A DNA stretch of 64,000 nt. It comes from Methylorubrum populi. GTDB lineage: Bacteria; Pseudomonadota; Alphaproteobacteria; Rhizobiales; Beijerinckiaceae. The position numbers and the translations under genes were made by a program. The notes below the pieces were generated by a model. That model saw only the letters and a list, made by a program, of their open reading frames with translations, was not told the origin of the DNA and did no database searches. The number at the start of each line of letters is the position of its first letter. The stretch's first letter is position 1. The stretch spans positions 1,378,501 to 1,442,500 of the forward strand of contig JAQIIU010000002.1 in the NCBI GenBank assembly GCA_036946625.1, in the 5' to 3' direction. This document shows positions 46,501 to 54,569 of this stretch, piece after piece.

Positions 46501-46906
46501 GAGCGGTCGGGTGCCGGTGGACTACATCCCCGAGCCCGAGATCCGCCTGAGCCTCTACACCCGCCTGCTGCGCCTGCGCGCCGCGGAGGAGATCGATGCC
46601 CTGCGCGACGAGATCGAGGACCGCTTCGGACCGTTGCCGGAGGCGGTGGAGGCGCTGTTCACCCTCGCCGGCCTGCGGACCGGATGCCTCGGTCTCGGCA
46701 TCGTTCGCCTCAGCGGCGGCCCGCAGGGCATCGCCGCCGATTTCCATCCGGACAGGACCGCACCGGTGATCCCGGTCTCGGACGGGATCACGGTGCGCGA
46801 CGGGCGCATCGTCCTGCGCCGGGGCGGCGACGACGCGGTCGCGCGCGGCAGCCGAGCCGCCGCCTTCCTGCGTCATCTGGAAGAGGCGCGCGACCGGCGC
46901 GCCTGA
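43592..46906 (+). CDS. mfd: Mfd-like transcription-repair coupling factor, divergent
   Basis: 1104 residues. Mfd removes RNA polymerase stalled at DNA damage and recruits UvrA. Present: UvrB-like N-terminal domains (VAVYPEWDCLPYDRASPS), a polymerase-interacting domain near 440-520, the RecG-like motor with Walker A CGDVGFGKTEVALRAA, DEEQRFGAKTK and LSATPIPRTLQAAM, QLRGRVGRGQRRG, and the C-terminal TRCF domain (PEVRIGLSGRVPVDYIPEPE). Odd: the tudor-like core usually reads VH.DHGIGR(Y/F).G but here is IDRDHGLCLFEG, without the Gly-Arg. That raises the possibility of a paralogue beside a standard Mfd elsewhere. The ATG at 43592 begins a basic, protein-like N-terminus; the frame is open 94 codons upstream without support. 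Confidence 0.85.
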   Translation: MAKPRTTPRTAKPRADRDATRDPGAAPLVPTGALAVSLLGFAQAARPLVHVARDGRRLDEIAAVVRALAPERTVAVYPEWDCLPYDRASPSRGVMGARTGALRWLTDGEALPDLVLTTAPALLQRVPPPETWGPAHVELRVGDALDPQALTAQLRRLGYILDDRVDEPGEVAVRGRTIDVFPAAAPLPCRVEHDGARITAIRSYDPVSQRSRVETDRLVIDPATEIVLAPDSEVALEPFTGQEHRLARLYPTLVGLLDYVPEARLVVEAGVEERAAAFFEQIAEGREASASADRDPASGLYLAPDAWADLLKARGLAAATGAEAERVALPSFARERRPETAFAKALRAALKSGERVVLAGPKAPLRRLVRAAARIEERTVRLIDAWAEVVAAEPGAMLAIEAPVEAGFRVPEIGATVIAAADLLGPLGAGTRRRAAVLPIGEVELRVGDVAIDRDHGLCLFEGLEAIATGDGGEEDSLRLRFADDAILMVPVTQADRIWRYGSEAEAVTLDRLDGGTWGRRRLEAEATLAKTARAMLQAAQQRRSAHAPRIASPEREMERFAAGFGFPLTGDQARAVEETLADLAREAPMDRLVCGDVGFGKTEVALRAAAAAVFAGRQVAVMAPTTVLVRQHVETFRRRFARFGIEVAHLSRLVPPAEAKRVKQGLAEGRVRLVVGTQALAGRGVAFHDLGLAIIDEEQRFGAKTKASLRKAAGDAHILTLSATPIPRTLQAAMVGLQSLSVIATPPAVRQPIRTVIAPFEAERLAAALTREHRRGGQSFVVCPRIEDIAPMAKRLRDLVPGLGLVTAHGDMKPAEMDDAMVRFADGEGDVLLATSIIESGLDVPRANTMLVWDAERFGLAQLHQLRGRVGRGQRRGVVYLFGHPEKPLSASTEKRLRTLEALDRLGAGFAISARDLDLRGAGDLVGDAQAGHVKLVGLGLYQHLLQLALRAAKGEAAEDWSPEVRIGLSGRVPVDYIPEPEIRLSLYTRLLRLRAAEEIDALRDEIEDRFGPLPEAVEALFTLAGLRTGCLGLGIVRLSGGPQGIAADFHPDRTAPVIPVSDGITVRDGRIVLRRGGDDAVARGSRAAAFLRHLEEARDRRA

Positions 46907-46940
46907 GGGCCTGTTTGAGTGAGCGGGTTTGGCAGACTCA

Positions 46941-46982
46941 GCGCTCCTCATGCTGAGGCGCCGAGCGAAAGCTCGGCCTTGA
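46941..46982. repeat. Short intergenic repeat of the CTCATGCTGAGG type
   Basis: CTCCTCATGCTGAGGCGCCG followed by AGCGAAAGCTCGGCCTTGAG. This motif style, with an internal CGAGC/GCTCG stem, is frequent between genes in Rhizobiales genomes. It marks the junction between mfd and the decayed permease genes. Confidence 0.45.
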
Positions 46983-47052
46983 GTCCCCCGGAACGGTCGA
47001 TCCCACGGACACCGGTCTTCCGGGAGAGGCGTCGCGGCGTGCTTCGAGGCTG

Positions 47053-47790
47053 CTGGGCGCCTACACCTCCTAGCCCTGCAAATCCTCCCTCGGCCTGCCG
47101 TTCCTGCTCTGCCTGCCCGCCTCCGCCGTGGTGGCGCTGTTCGGGCTCATCATCGAGCGCGGGCTGATCCGCTGCCTCTACAACCGTCCGCTCGACACCC
47201 TGCTCGCCACCTGGGGCGTGTCGCTGGTGCTGATGCAGGGCGTGCGGCTGATCTTCGGCTCGGACACGAAAATACATCGCCGTGCCCGAGATCTTCCAGA
47301 GCAACGTCGAGGTGGGCTTCGCCAGCCTGTCGGTGTTCCGCCTCGTGATGCTCCCCATCACCGCGCTCATCGTCGCGGCGACCGCCTGGCTGTTCTACCG
47401 CCCCCGCTTCGGCATGCAGGTGCGCGCGGTGATGCAGAACAAGGAGATGGTCGCGTCCTTCGGCGTCAACGCCGACCGGGTCTACATGACGACTTTCGCG
47501 CTGGGCGCGGGCCTCGCCGGGGTGTGGCCGGCTCGCTGTTCGGCGTGCTCGTGACCGTGCTGCCGACCATGGGCACGGCCTACGTGGTGCAGGCCTTCCT
47601 CGTGGTGGTGGTCGGCGGCGATACGCTGATGGGCAGCGTCGCGGCGGCGGGGCTGACGGGCGAACTCCAGTCGGTCTTCGCCTTCGTCACCAGCGACACC
47701 TTCGCCCGCTTCCTCCTCTACGTGCGGATCGTCGTGTTCCTGCGCTTCCGCCCGCGCGGTCTCTTCGCCGTCGCCAAAGGCCGCCGGTGA
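47053..47790 (+). pseudogene. urtB: Decayed urea-type ABC permease (urtB remnant)
   Basis: Branched-chain/urea permease sequence in two frames. LGAYTS at 47053 is followed at once by an in-frame TAG (47071); then VVALFGLIIERGLIRCLYNR and PLDTLLATWGVSLVLMQGVR. Near 47272 the frame shifts to EIFQSNVEVGFASLSVFRLV and RPRFGMQVRAVMQNKEMVAS; near 47523 it shifts back to GSLFGVLVTVLPTMGTAYVV, GGDTLMGSVAAAGLTGEL and RPRGLFAVAKGRR. The N-terminal third before LGAYTS is missing. The PLDTLLATWGVSL stretch and C-terminal RPRGLF are typical of UrtB. No working protein can be made. Confidence 0.85.
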
Positions 47791-47838
47791 AGCCCGTCGG
47801 CTTCACCCTCCTGCCCGTCACAAGAGTCTCACCCGCAG

Positions 47839-47973
47839 ATGACGACGCGCGATCTCTACCACAGCAAGCCGGCACAATGGGCGGTCTACGGACCGTTCTT
47901 CGTAGGCATCACACCGATCCCGGCCGTCTCCCCCGCCGCCGCGATGGTGCGCGACTGGATCTGCGGGCGCTAG
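47839..47973 (+). pseudogene. Possible N-terminal remnant of urtC
   Basis: A 44-codon frame starting MTTRDLYHSKPAQWAVYGPF, ending at a TAG. Its position right after the urtB remnant and the SKPxQWxVYGxFF style fit the start of a UrtC-type permease, of which everything else is gone. Low certainty; it could be chance coding. Confidence 0.35.
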
Positions 47974-48043
47974 GGCGCCGCGGCGCTGGCGGGCGAGGGG
48001 CGGCAGGTGTTTCTGTTCCGCCGGGGCGGCTGAAGCCTGCCGC

Positions 48044-48814
48044 CTATCCGCCGAGCCGCTCCAGCGCGGCTCGATGCAGCCCCGGGTTGGCGGCGGCCAC
48101 GACGCGGCCGTCGAAATCGGGGGTGAGCGGGCGGCCCTGCCAGTCGCTGATGACCCCGCCCGCTCCCTGGATCACCGGAATCAGCGCGAACACGTCGTAG
48201 ACCGCGAGTCCCGCCCCGAGCACGAGGTCGCAATGGCCCGAGGCGAGCAGGGCGTAGGCGTAGCAATCGCCGCCGTGGCGGCGCAGGGCCACCGCGTCGG
48301 TCAGGGCCGCGACGGCCTCCGCTTGCGCGCCCTTGAAGCGGTCGGGCGAGGTGACGAAAAGGCGCGCCTCGGGCAGGCCGCGGGTGCTGGTGCGGATCGG
48401 CGTTCCCTCGAACCACGCCCGGCCGCCCGTGCCGTGCCAGCGCTCGTTCAGGATCGGCATGTCGATGACGCCGAGCACCGGGCGCCCGGCCTCCGCCAGC
48501 GCGATCAGGGTGCCGAACAGCGGCAGGCCGGCCACGAAGCTCTTGGTGCCGTCGATCGGGTCGAGCACCCAGGTGTGCTCCGCGGCAAGGTCGCCGCCCT
48601 CCTCCTCGCCGAGGATGCCGTGGCCGGGATAGGTCCGACGGATCTCGGCGCGCAGCAGCGCCTCGATGCCGCGGTCGGCCCGGGTCACCGGGCTCGCATC
48701 GGCCTTGGCCTCGACCGCGAGCGGCGTGCGGAAATGCGCCCGTGCCAGCGGACGGGCGAGGTCGGCCAGCTTCAGGGCGAAGGCGACGAGGTCTTCACGC
48801 ATCGATCCGCTCAC
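48044..48814 (-). CDS. hisN: Inositol-monophosphatase-fold phosphatase, HisN type
   Basis: 256 residues. Metal-site motifs GEEEGGD and WVLDPIDGTKSF, then GHCDLVLGAGLAVYDVFALI. The spacing and FVAGLPLFGTLIAL wording match the HisN group, which dephosphorylates histidinol phosphate. GTG start with GGGAGG six bases upstream. It follows the DeoR regulator by only 18 bp, which is unusual for a housekeeping histidine gene; a sugar-phosphate or inositol-phosphate substrate is an alternative. Confidence 0.85.
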   Translation of the reverse strand: MSGSMREDLVAFALKLADLARPLARAHFRTPLAVEAKADASPVTRADRGIEALLRAEIRRTYPGHGILGEEEGGDLAAEHTWVLDPIDGTKSFVAGLPLFGTLIALAEAGRPVLGVIDMPILNERWHGTGGRAWFEGTPIRTSTRGLPEARLFVTSPDRFKGAQAEAVAALTDAVALRRHGGDCYAYALLASGHCDLVLGAGLAVYDVFALIPVIQGAGGVISDWQGRPLTPDFDGRVVAAANPGLHRAALERLGG

Positions 48815-48832
48815 GCTGCCCTCCCGATGAAC

Positions 48833-49585
48833 TCAGCCAAAGACGACATCGATGGCGTGCCGGGCGAAGCGGTCGGCGAAGGGCTCCGGCGGCGGCCGGT
48901 CGGTCACCACGGTGACCGGCGCGGCGAGGTCGAAGGTCTGGAGGTTGGCCTGGCGCCCGAACTTGCGGGAATCGGCGAGCAGCACCGACCGCCGGGTCTG
49001 CCCTCGCAGCGCCCGGCGCAGGACGGATTCGTGCTCCTCGTAGTCCATCCAGCCCTGCGCGAGGTCGCACGCCGCGATGCCCATCAGCGCGAGATCGAAG
49101 AAGTGGCGCCGGGCGTAATCCACGGTGTCGTAGCCGACCAGCGCGTTGTCCTTCGGCCGCAGCGTGCCCGGCGTCAGGTTCACCCGGGCCGGGCTGTCGG
49201 CGAGCAGCAGGGCGATGTCGATCGAGTTCGTCGTCACCGTGAGCTTGCGGGTGGTGAGCCGCCGGGCGAGGGCGAGCGTCGTGGTGCCGGTGTCGATGAA
49301 GATCGACATGCCGTCCTCCACCAGCCCCTCGGCCAGCGCCGCGACGCGCCCCTTCTCGCGGCTGTTGAGCTGGCTGCGCTCGACCAGCGGGCGCTCCTGA
49401 TCGAGGCGCGGCAGCACCGCGCCGCCGTGGATGCGCCGCAACAGCCCGCGCTCCTCCAGCATCTTCAGGTCGCGCCGGATCGTCTCGTCGGAGACCGCCA
49501 GGGCGGCGGCGACGCTGGTGACGCCGACGCGCCCCGTCTGCGCGAGCTGCGAGAGGATCTCCTCGTGGCGATGATCGGTCAGCAT
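48833..49585 (-). CDS. DeoR-family transcription regulator
   Basis: 250 residues. N-terminal winged helix (HRHEEILSQLAQTGRVGVTS, VSDETIRRDLKMLEERGLLR, RIHGGA) and a C-terminal sugar-phosphate sensing domain (IFIDTGTTTLALARRL, NSIDIALLLAD, DLALMGIAACDL). DeoR proteins usually repress sugar catabolic genes and are released by a phosphorylated sugar. Co-transcribed with the HisN-type phosphatase. ATG at 49585; the 53-residue open extension lacks protein character. Confidence 0.92.
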   Translation of the reverse strand: MLTDHRHEEILSQLAQTGRVGVTSVAAALAVSDETIRRDLKMLEERGLLRRIHGGAVLPRLDQERPLVERSQLNSREKGRVAALAEGLVEDGMSIFIDTGTTTLALARRLTTRKLTVTTNSIDIALLLADSPARVNLTPGTLRPKDNALVGYDTVDYARRHFFDLALMGIAACDLAQGWMDYEEHESVLRRALRGQTRRSVLLADSRKFGRQANLQTFDLAAPVTVVTDRPPPEPFADRFARHAIDVVFG

Positions 49586-49805
49586 CCCGGCCCCGGCCCC
49601 GTTCGCTGGCCAGGATAGCGCCGCGGCCGCGGAACGGTCGCGTACAATTTCGGCGCGTGCACAGGGTCGGCATCGCGGAGCAAGACCGCACGGTCCCGTG
49701 GGAGGGAGCCGGGCGGGCTTATACCAGTCGGCGATGAGGATCACGCATCGTCGGCTGCCCCCGCGCCAAGGGATGCGGTTTGGGGGCGGCGGCCATCCGC
49801 CGGAT

Positions 49806-49838
49806 GCGCCGATCCCGACCGATGGTCGGGATCGGCGC
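49806..49838 (-). terminator. Perfect hairpin downstream of the amidase gene
   Basis: 15-bp perfect inverted repeat GCGCCGATCCCGACC/GGTCGGGATCGGCGC with a GAT loop, about 30 bp past the amidase stop on the minus strand. No T run, so termination strength is uncertain. Confidence 0.55.
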
Positions 49839-49868
49839 CGCTTGGTCTTACGTCCCGACTGCGAAGAA

Positions 49869-51449
49869 TCAGGCGTCGAGGGTCGGAGCGCGGCGGTGAC
49901 GCGTCGCCTGCTCGTAGGCGTAGGCGTAGGCGAGGAGGGCGCCCTCGCTCCACATCCGCCCGACGAAGATCAGGTTGAACGGCGAGCCGGAGGCGTAGGC
50001 GCCCGCCGGCAGCGTCACCCCGGGCAGCCCCGCGATGTTGATCTCGCAGACCGTGGTCTCCAAGAGGGTGCCGGGCCCGTGCAGCGGCGGCAGTTCGGCC
50101 CGCATCTGCGGAAACACCAGGGCGTCGAGCCCCTGCTCCGTCATCACCCGGTCGAACAGCGTGAGATAGGCCTCGCGGGCGGCGAGGAAGTCGGAGAGGT
50201 CGGGCGGGATCGCCGGATCGGCGAGGCAGGCGGCGAGCCCGCGCAGGTTGGTGATCGGGTGCAGCACGCCACCGGGGGCGAACGCGTCCTCCGCCTTGGT
50301 GGCTTCCGCGAAGGCGGCGAAGCTCCCGATCGCCACGTCCGGCCCCATCCGCTCCAGGTAGAGCTGGAGGTCGTGAGGCGCGGATTCGAAGCCGCGGGCG
50401 TCGAAGTAGACGAGGCCCGGGGTCGGCTCGGCGATGGCGGCGAAACCGGTGCCGGCGAAGGGATCGGCCACCAGGGTCGCGCCGGCCGCCTCGAGCTCGG
50501 CTTGCACGCGGGCGTAGAGGGCGGCGGCCTCCTGCGAGAGCGGCAGGTCGCGCCAGCCGGGCCCGTACAGGCCGAGGCGCTTGCCGGCCAGCGCGCCCGC
50601 ATCGAGCCCCGCCGCGTAGCCGCCCGCCGGGCGCTTGCCGATGCCGGCCACGGTCTTCGGGTCGGCGGCGGTATAGCCGGCCAGCACGTCGAGGGTGAGC
50701 GCGGCGTCGCGCACGCAGCGGGCGATCGGCCCGACCACGTCGCGGGTGCTGCCGGCGAGCGGCATCACGCCGGCATTCGGCACCAGGGCGAAGCTCGGCT
50801 TGATGCCCACCAGCCCCTGTGCCGAAGCCGGGTTCTGGATCGAGCCGCCGGTCTCCTCGGCCAGCCCGAGGACGGCGAGGCTCGCGGCCACCGCCGTGGC
50901 GGTGCCGGCGCTGGAACCGCCGGGAATCCGGTCGGGCGCGGCCGGGTTGAGGGTGGGCCCGGCCCAACTGTCGTTGGCGTGGCTGCCGGTATGGCTCAGC
51001 ACCGGCACGTTGGTCTTGCCGAGGATGACGCAGCCGGCCGCGCGCATCCGCGCCGTCACCGGGGCGTCGGTCGCCGGGATCAGGTCGACGCCGCCGGCCT
51101 CGGCGCTGAGGAAGTGCCAGCCGCCGGTGCTCGGCAGGCCGGCCATGTCCATCGTGTCCTTGATGACGACGGGCACGCCGGCGAGCGGACCCAGCTTTTC
51201 GCCCGCCGCGCGGCGGGCGTCGATGGCGCGGGCATCGTCGAGGGCCTGCGGGTTCATCACGATCAGCGCCTTGTAGCGCGGGTTGTAGGTCTCGATCCGC
51301 GCCAGGAAGGCCTTTGCCAGCGCTTCCGCCGTCACGCTGCCCCCGGCAAACGCGCGCTGGACATCCTCGACCGTCATCTCGATCGGTTGCACCGCCAGCG
51401 CATCCTCGGCCGCGTCGGGGGCGGCGGCGGAAAGGGCCATTGCGTTCAT
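49869..51449 (-). CDS. Amidase signature family enzyme
   Basis: 526 residues. The Ser-cisSer-Lys triad region is complete: Lys in GVPVVIKDTMD, PGGSSAGTATAVAA, and the nucleophile loop EETGGSIQNPAS. Hydrolyses an amide bond; relatives range from aliphatic and aryl amidases to GatA-like enzymes. No gatC/gatB genes are near, so it is a stand-alone catabolic amidase. ATG at 51449 has GAGATCGAG upstream. Substrate unknown. Confidence 0.9.
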   Translation of the reverse strand: MNAMALSAAAPDAAEDALAVQPIEMTVEDVQRAFAGGSVTAEALAKAFLARIETYNPRYKALIVMNPQALDDARAIDARRAAGEKLGPLAGVPVVIKDTMDMAGLPSTGGWHFLSAEAGGVDLIPATDAPVTARMRAAGCVILGKTNVPVLSHTGSHANDSWAGPTLNPAAPDRIPGGSSAGTATAVAASLAVLGLAEETGGSIQNPASAQGLVGIKPSFALVPNAGVMPLAGSTRDVVGPIARCVRDAALTLDVLAGYTAADPKTVAGIGKRPAGGYAAGLDAGALAGKRLGLYGPGWRDLPLSQEAAALYARVQAELEAAGATLVADPFAGTGFAAIAEPTPGLVYFDARGFESAPHDLQLYLERMGPDVAIGSFAAFAEATKAEDAFAPGGVLHPITNLRGLAACLADPAIPPDLSDFLAAREAYLTLFDRVMTEQGLDALVFPQMRAELPPLHGPGTLLETTVCEINIAGLPGVTLPAGAYASGSPFNLIFVGRMWSEGALLAYAYAYEQATRHRRAPTLDA

Positions 51450-51794
51450 CTCGATCTCACGCTCCACACACTTTGAAGACGTCGGGGCCGATCCCGTCCG
51501 ATGGGATCTTTCCCGTAGGGACAACCGTCACCGGCCTTCGCGGCCGGCAAGGGCTTCCTGGCAAGGCGCATGCCACAAAAGCCACAAATCCCTCGAAACG
51601 TGTGTTCGCGGAGGATTCGCCGAACCAAGGGGGCGCGACAGATCTTTGCGCGATCGCGCACCGCACCGTGGGCGACGGGCGGCGAATGCCGCCAGCGTTA
51701 ACCGGCCCTTAAGCGCCTCACCCCCTCGTCTTGAGGGCAGGACCACCGATCCCGGTATCCTGCGGCCGGCAAGCCGTGCCGGCGGAGCCCCCAT
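51450..51794. other. Intergenic, 345 bp, divergent control region
   Basis: Between the amidase (minus) and the hybrid kinase (plus). Contains GTTAACCGGCCCTTAAGCG near 51697-51715 but no confident promoter, RNA or gene. Confidence 0.45.
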
Positions 51795-54227
51795 ATGCTG
51801 GATTCCGTCCGGATCTCGCTCAAGGTGCTGAACGCGGCCCAGCTCGCCCTGATCGCGGCGGCGGCGCTCCTGCTCGCCTGGATCGGGGCCGCCGTGCTCG
51901 GTGCCGGCCCGGCCGCGGACGGGGCGCGGCGTTCCGTGCTGGCAGGCGCGCGCGCCGTGGCCGAGGGCATCGACGCGGAGCTGCATGCCAGCGTCGCGGA
52001 TGCGCGCGGCGCCGCGCTGCTGCTGCGCCCGAACGATCCGGCGCTCGCCGACGCCGAGCGCTCGAGCCTGCTCCAGCAATGGATCACGCTCGGCCCGCGC
52101 TATCACGATGCCGCCCTGATCGGCCCGGACGGGAGCGTGCGGGCCGCCGCGGACTGGCGCCGGCCGGGCGGCAGCGTCGCGCGCCAGCCCTGGTTCGCCC
52201 GGGCGCGCAACGCCGAGGTCGTGGTCGCCACCAACGGCGGCGACGAGGCGGCGCCCCTCGACATCATCCTCTCGCTCGGGACGCCGGGCCGCTCCGACCG
52301 GATCCAGCTTCGTGCCAGCCCCGCTTTCCTCATCGATATCGGCGACCGGGTGCGACAGGCGCTCGACCTGCCCGAGGCGGTCGTCTTCACGGTGAGCGGC
52401 GCCGACGGGCGGGTGCTCGCGGGCACGCCGTCCGCGCCGGAGGGCGCGCACGGCGCGGCCTCGGTCCCCGTCCGCGGCGGGCGCGAACTGGGCAGCCCCG
52501 GCTGGGTCGTGACCGCCTACGCGCCGCCGGCCGCGGCAGCGGGCCCGCGCCTGGACGGACGCTGGGTGGCGCTCGCGCTCGCCGTGGTCGGCGTGGCCGC
52601 CGGTCTCGGCTACGCGCTGGGCGGACGCGCCGCGCAGCCGCTGCAACGCCTGGCCGACGGTTCGGCGGAACCCGGCGAGGCCGCTTCCTCGCCGGTGCGC
52701 GAGATCGCGGCCCTGACCGAGGCGGTGGCCGGCCGCTGCCAGAGCAACGACGCGGCCCTGATGCTCGCGGGCACCGGCCTCGACCGCATCAAGGGCCGGC
52801 TCCGGACCTTCGAGAGCATGTCCGGCTGGACCTGCTGGGAGATCGATCCGGAGACGCGCCAAGTGGTCTGGTCGGATTCCGACAGCACCGGCACGACGGT
52901 CGCCGCCGACCACGCCACCGATCTCGCCGACCTGGCCGAATGGTTCGAGCCGGAGGACCATGCCCTCCTCGACCTCACCCTGAAGGCGGCGCGCGCGGCG
53001 GACGGGCCGCACGACGTGGTGCTGCGCGCCCGCGCCGACGGTGCCGAACCGATCCCCGAGGCGGAGCGGCGGGTGCTGGTGCGCTTCCTGCGGCAACCCG
53101 GGGACGGCAGCCGCATCCACGCGCTGAGCCGGACGATCGAGGACGGCCTGTCGGAGACGCCCTCGGGGCTGAACGAGCGGCGGCGCAACACCGTCCTGCG
53201 CCGCGTCACCGACGGCATCGTCCACGACTTCAACGACGTGCTGACCATCGTGCTCGCCAATCTCGGCAGCCTGCGCCGCCGCCACGGCCTGGAGCCCGAG
53301 CAGGCCCGCCTCGTCGAGGCGGCCCAGGCCGGCGCCCTGCGCGGGGCCGCCCTGACCCGGCGGATGCTCAACCTCGTGCGCGGCGAGGGCGACGTGCTGG
53401 CCGAGAGCGACGTCGCCGCCGCCGTCGAATCGACCCTCGCCTTCATGCAGGCCAACGTCCTGCGGGGCACGCCGGTCGTCAACCGCGTCCCCGGCGACCT
53501 GCCCAGGGTGCTGTGCGCCGAGCGCGTCCTCGAAATCGTCCTGCTCAACATCGCCTTCCACTTCCGCGATCACGGCCTGCACGGCTTCGCGGTCGGCGCC
53601 GCCGAGCACGCGACCGAGACGGAGACCGGGTTCGGCCTGCCGCCGGGCGCCTATGTGCGCCTGCTGGTCGCCAGCGGACAGCGGGTGACCGGCCCGGAGG
53701 CGCGAGCACGCCCCCCGCGGTCGCTGGAGGCGGTGCCCCGGCTTCTCGCCGAGGCCGGCGCCGGCTGGCGCCTCGTCTCGGACGGGACCGGCGAGGAGGC
53801 CTTCGTCGCCGAGATCTGGCTCAAGGCGGCCGAGCGGCGGGCGGAGGAGGCCCCGCTCTGGCAGTTCCCCTTGCGCGTCCTCCTCGTGGAGAGCGACAGC
53901 CTCGTCCGGGCCAGCGTCGCCGAGGCGCTGTCCGATCTCGGCCACCACGTCGTCCAGGCGGCCTCGGGCGAGCACGCCCTCGCCCTCCTGAGCGAGCGCG
54001 CGGATTACGACGCCATGGTCGCGGATCAGTCGATGCCGGTGATGACCGGCCTTCAGCTCGCCGCCACGGTGGTCGAGCGCCACCCCGAGATCCGCATCGT
54101 CCTGGCGAGTCCGCACGGGCACCTGCCGGCCACGGCGCGGCAATTCCTGCAACTGGACAAGCCCTTCCGCCCGGACGACCTCGCGGCGGTGCTGAGCGCG
54201 GCGTCCCTGCGGGCCCGGGCGGCGTGA
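51795..54227 (+). CDS. Hybrid histidine kinase with degenerate ATPase domain and receiver
   Basis: 810 residues. Two membrane helices (about 12-35 and 258-278) enclose a periplasmic Cache-like sensor (LGPRYHDAALIGPDGSVRAA). After a PAS-like region comes the acceptor His477 in GIVHDFNDVLTIVLANL, the HDFN class of hybrid kinases. The ATPase that should follow is eroded: the N-box LNLAxNAxDAM is LLNIAFHFRDHG without its Asn, the DxGxG box reads VASGQRV, and no GxGLGLS loop is found. The C-terminal receiver is intact, with Asp744 (VADQSMPVMTG) and Lys789 (DKPF). It may be an accessory sensor needing another kinase. Ribosome site GGCGGAG. Confidence 0.85.
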   Translation: MLDSVRISLKVLNAAQLALIAAAALLLAWIGAAVLGAGPAADGARRSVLAGARAVAEGIDAELHASVADARGAALLLRPNDPALADAERSSLLQQWITLGPRYHDAALIGPDGSVRAAADWRRPGGSVARQPWFARARNAEVVVATNGGDEAAPLDIILSLGTPGRSDRIQLRASPAFLIDIGDRVRQALDLPEAVVFTVSGADGRVLAGTPSAPEGAHGAASVPVRGGRELGSPGWVVTAYAPPAAAAGPRLDGRWVALALAVVGVAAGLGYALGGRAAQPLQRLADGSAEPGEAASSPVREIAALTEAVAGRCQSNDAALMLAGTGLDRIKGRLRTFESMSGWTCWEIDPETRQVVWSDSDSTGTTVAADHATDLADLAEWFEPEDHALLDLTLKAARAADGPHDVVLRARADGAEPIPEAERRVLVRFLRQPGDGSRIHALSRTIEDGLSETPSGLNERRRNTVLRRVTDGIVHDFNDVLTIVLANLGSLRRRHGLEPEQARLVEAAQAGALRGAALTRRMLNLVRGEGDVLAESDVAAAVESTLAFMQANVLRGTPVVNRVPGDLPRVLCAERVLEIVLLNIAFHFRDHGLHGFAVGAAEHATETETGFGLPPGAYVRLLVASGQRVTGPEARARPPRSLEAVPRLLAEAGAGWRLVSDGTGEEAFVAEIWLKAAERRAEEAPLWQFPLRVLLVESDSLVRASVAEALSDLGHHVVQAASGEHALALLSERADYDAMVADQSMPVMTGLQLAATVVERHPEIRIVLASPHGHLPATARQFLQLDKPFRPDDLAAVLSAASLRARAA

Positions 54228-54569
54228 GGCCGTTCTTCCGCTGTCGGTGAAAGCGGGACGGTGCAAGTGAAACCGGCCACCGTCGCGCCCTGAATTGCTT
54301 CGGCTTCGCCTCGCGATGACGGTGCGGGCCAACCCTCTCCGTCATTGCGAGCGAAGCGAAGCAATCCAGAAACGCGACGCAAGCCGGATGAGGCTGGCAC
54401 GTCCTTCGGAGCCCATTCGTCGACCGGCAGGCAAGCGTCTGCGCCAGCATTGCGGATACCACCCAAGATGTGATCGGCGGCGAAACCGGCTTTTCGCGAT
54501 CTCGGGAGGCTCTTGTTAACCGTGGGCCGGGATAAATCGGTGCGTATTGTGTGCGTATCCGAGGACCGA
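54228..54569. other. Intergenic, 342 bp, holds a REP-like element and the bcsS leader
   Basis: The first half contains copy 3 of the palindromic element. The second half is the upstream region of bcsS, with GTTAACCGTGGGCCGGGATA around 54514-54533 and an AT-richer patch just after it. No further gene is supported. Confidence 0.5.
54290..54369. repeat. REP-like palindromic element, copy 3
   Basis: CTGAATTGCTTCGGCTTCGC at the left and TCATTGCGAGCGAAGCGAAG then CAATCCAG at the right, the same 80-bp layout as the copies at 27194 and 33347. Sits between the hybrid kinase and the cellulose genes. Confidence 0.8.

Noticed and set aside
49948..51444. Plus-strand long frame opposite the amidase gene
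   Set aside because: Glu/Arg/Gly-rich shadow; the amidase triad is on the minus strand.
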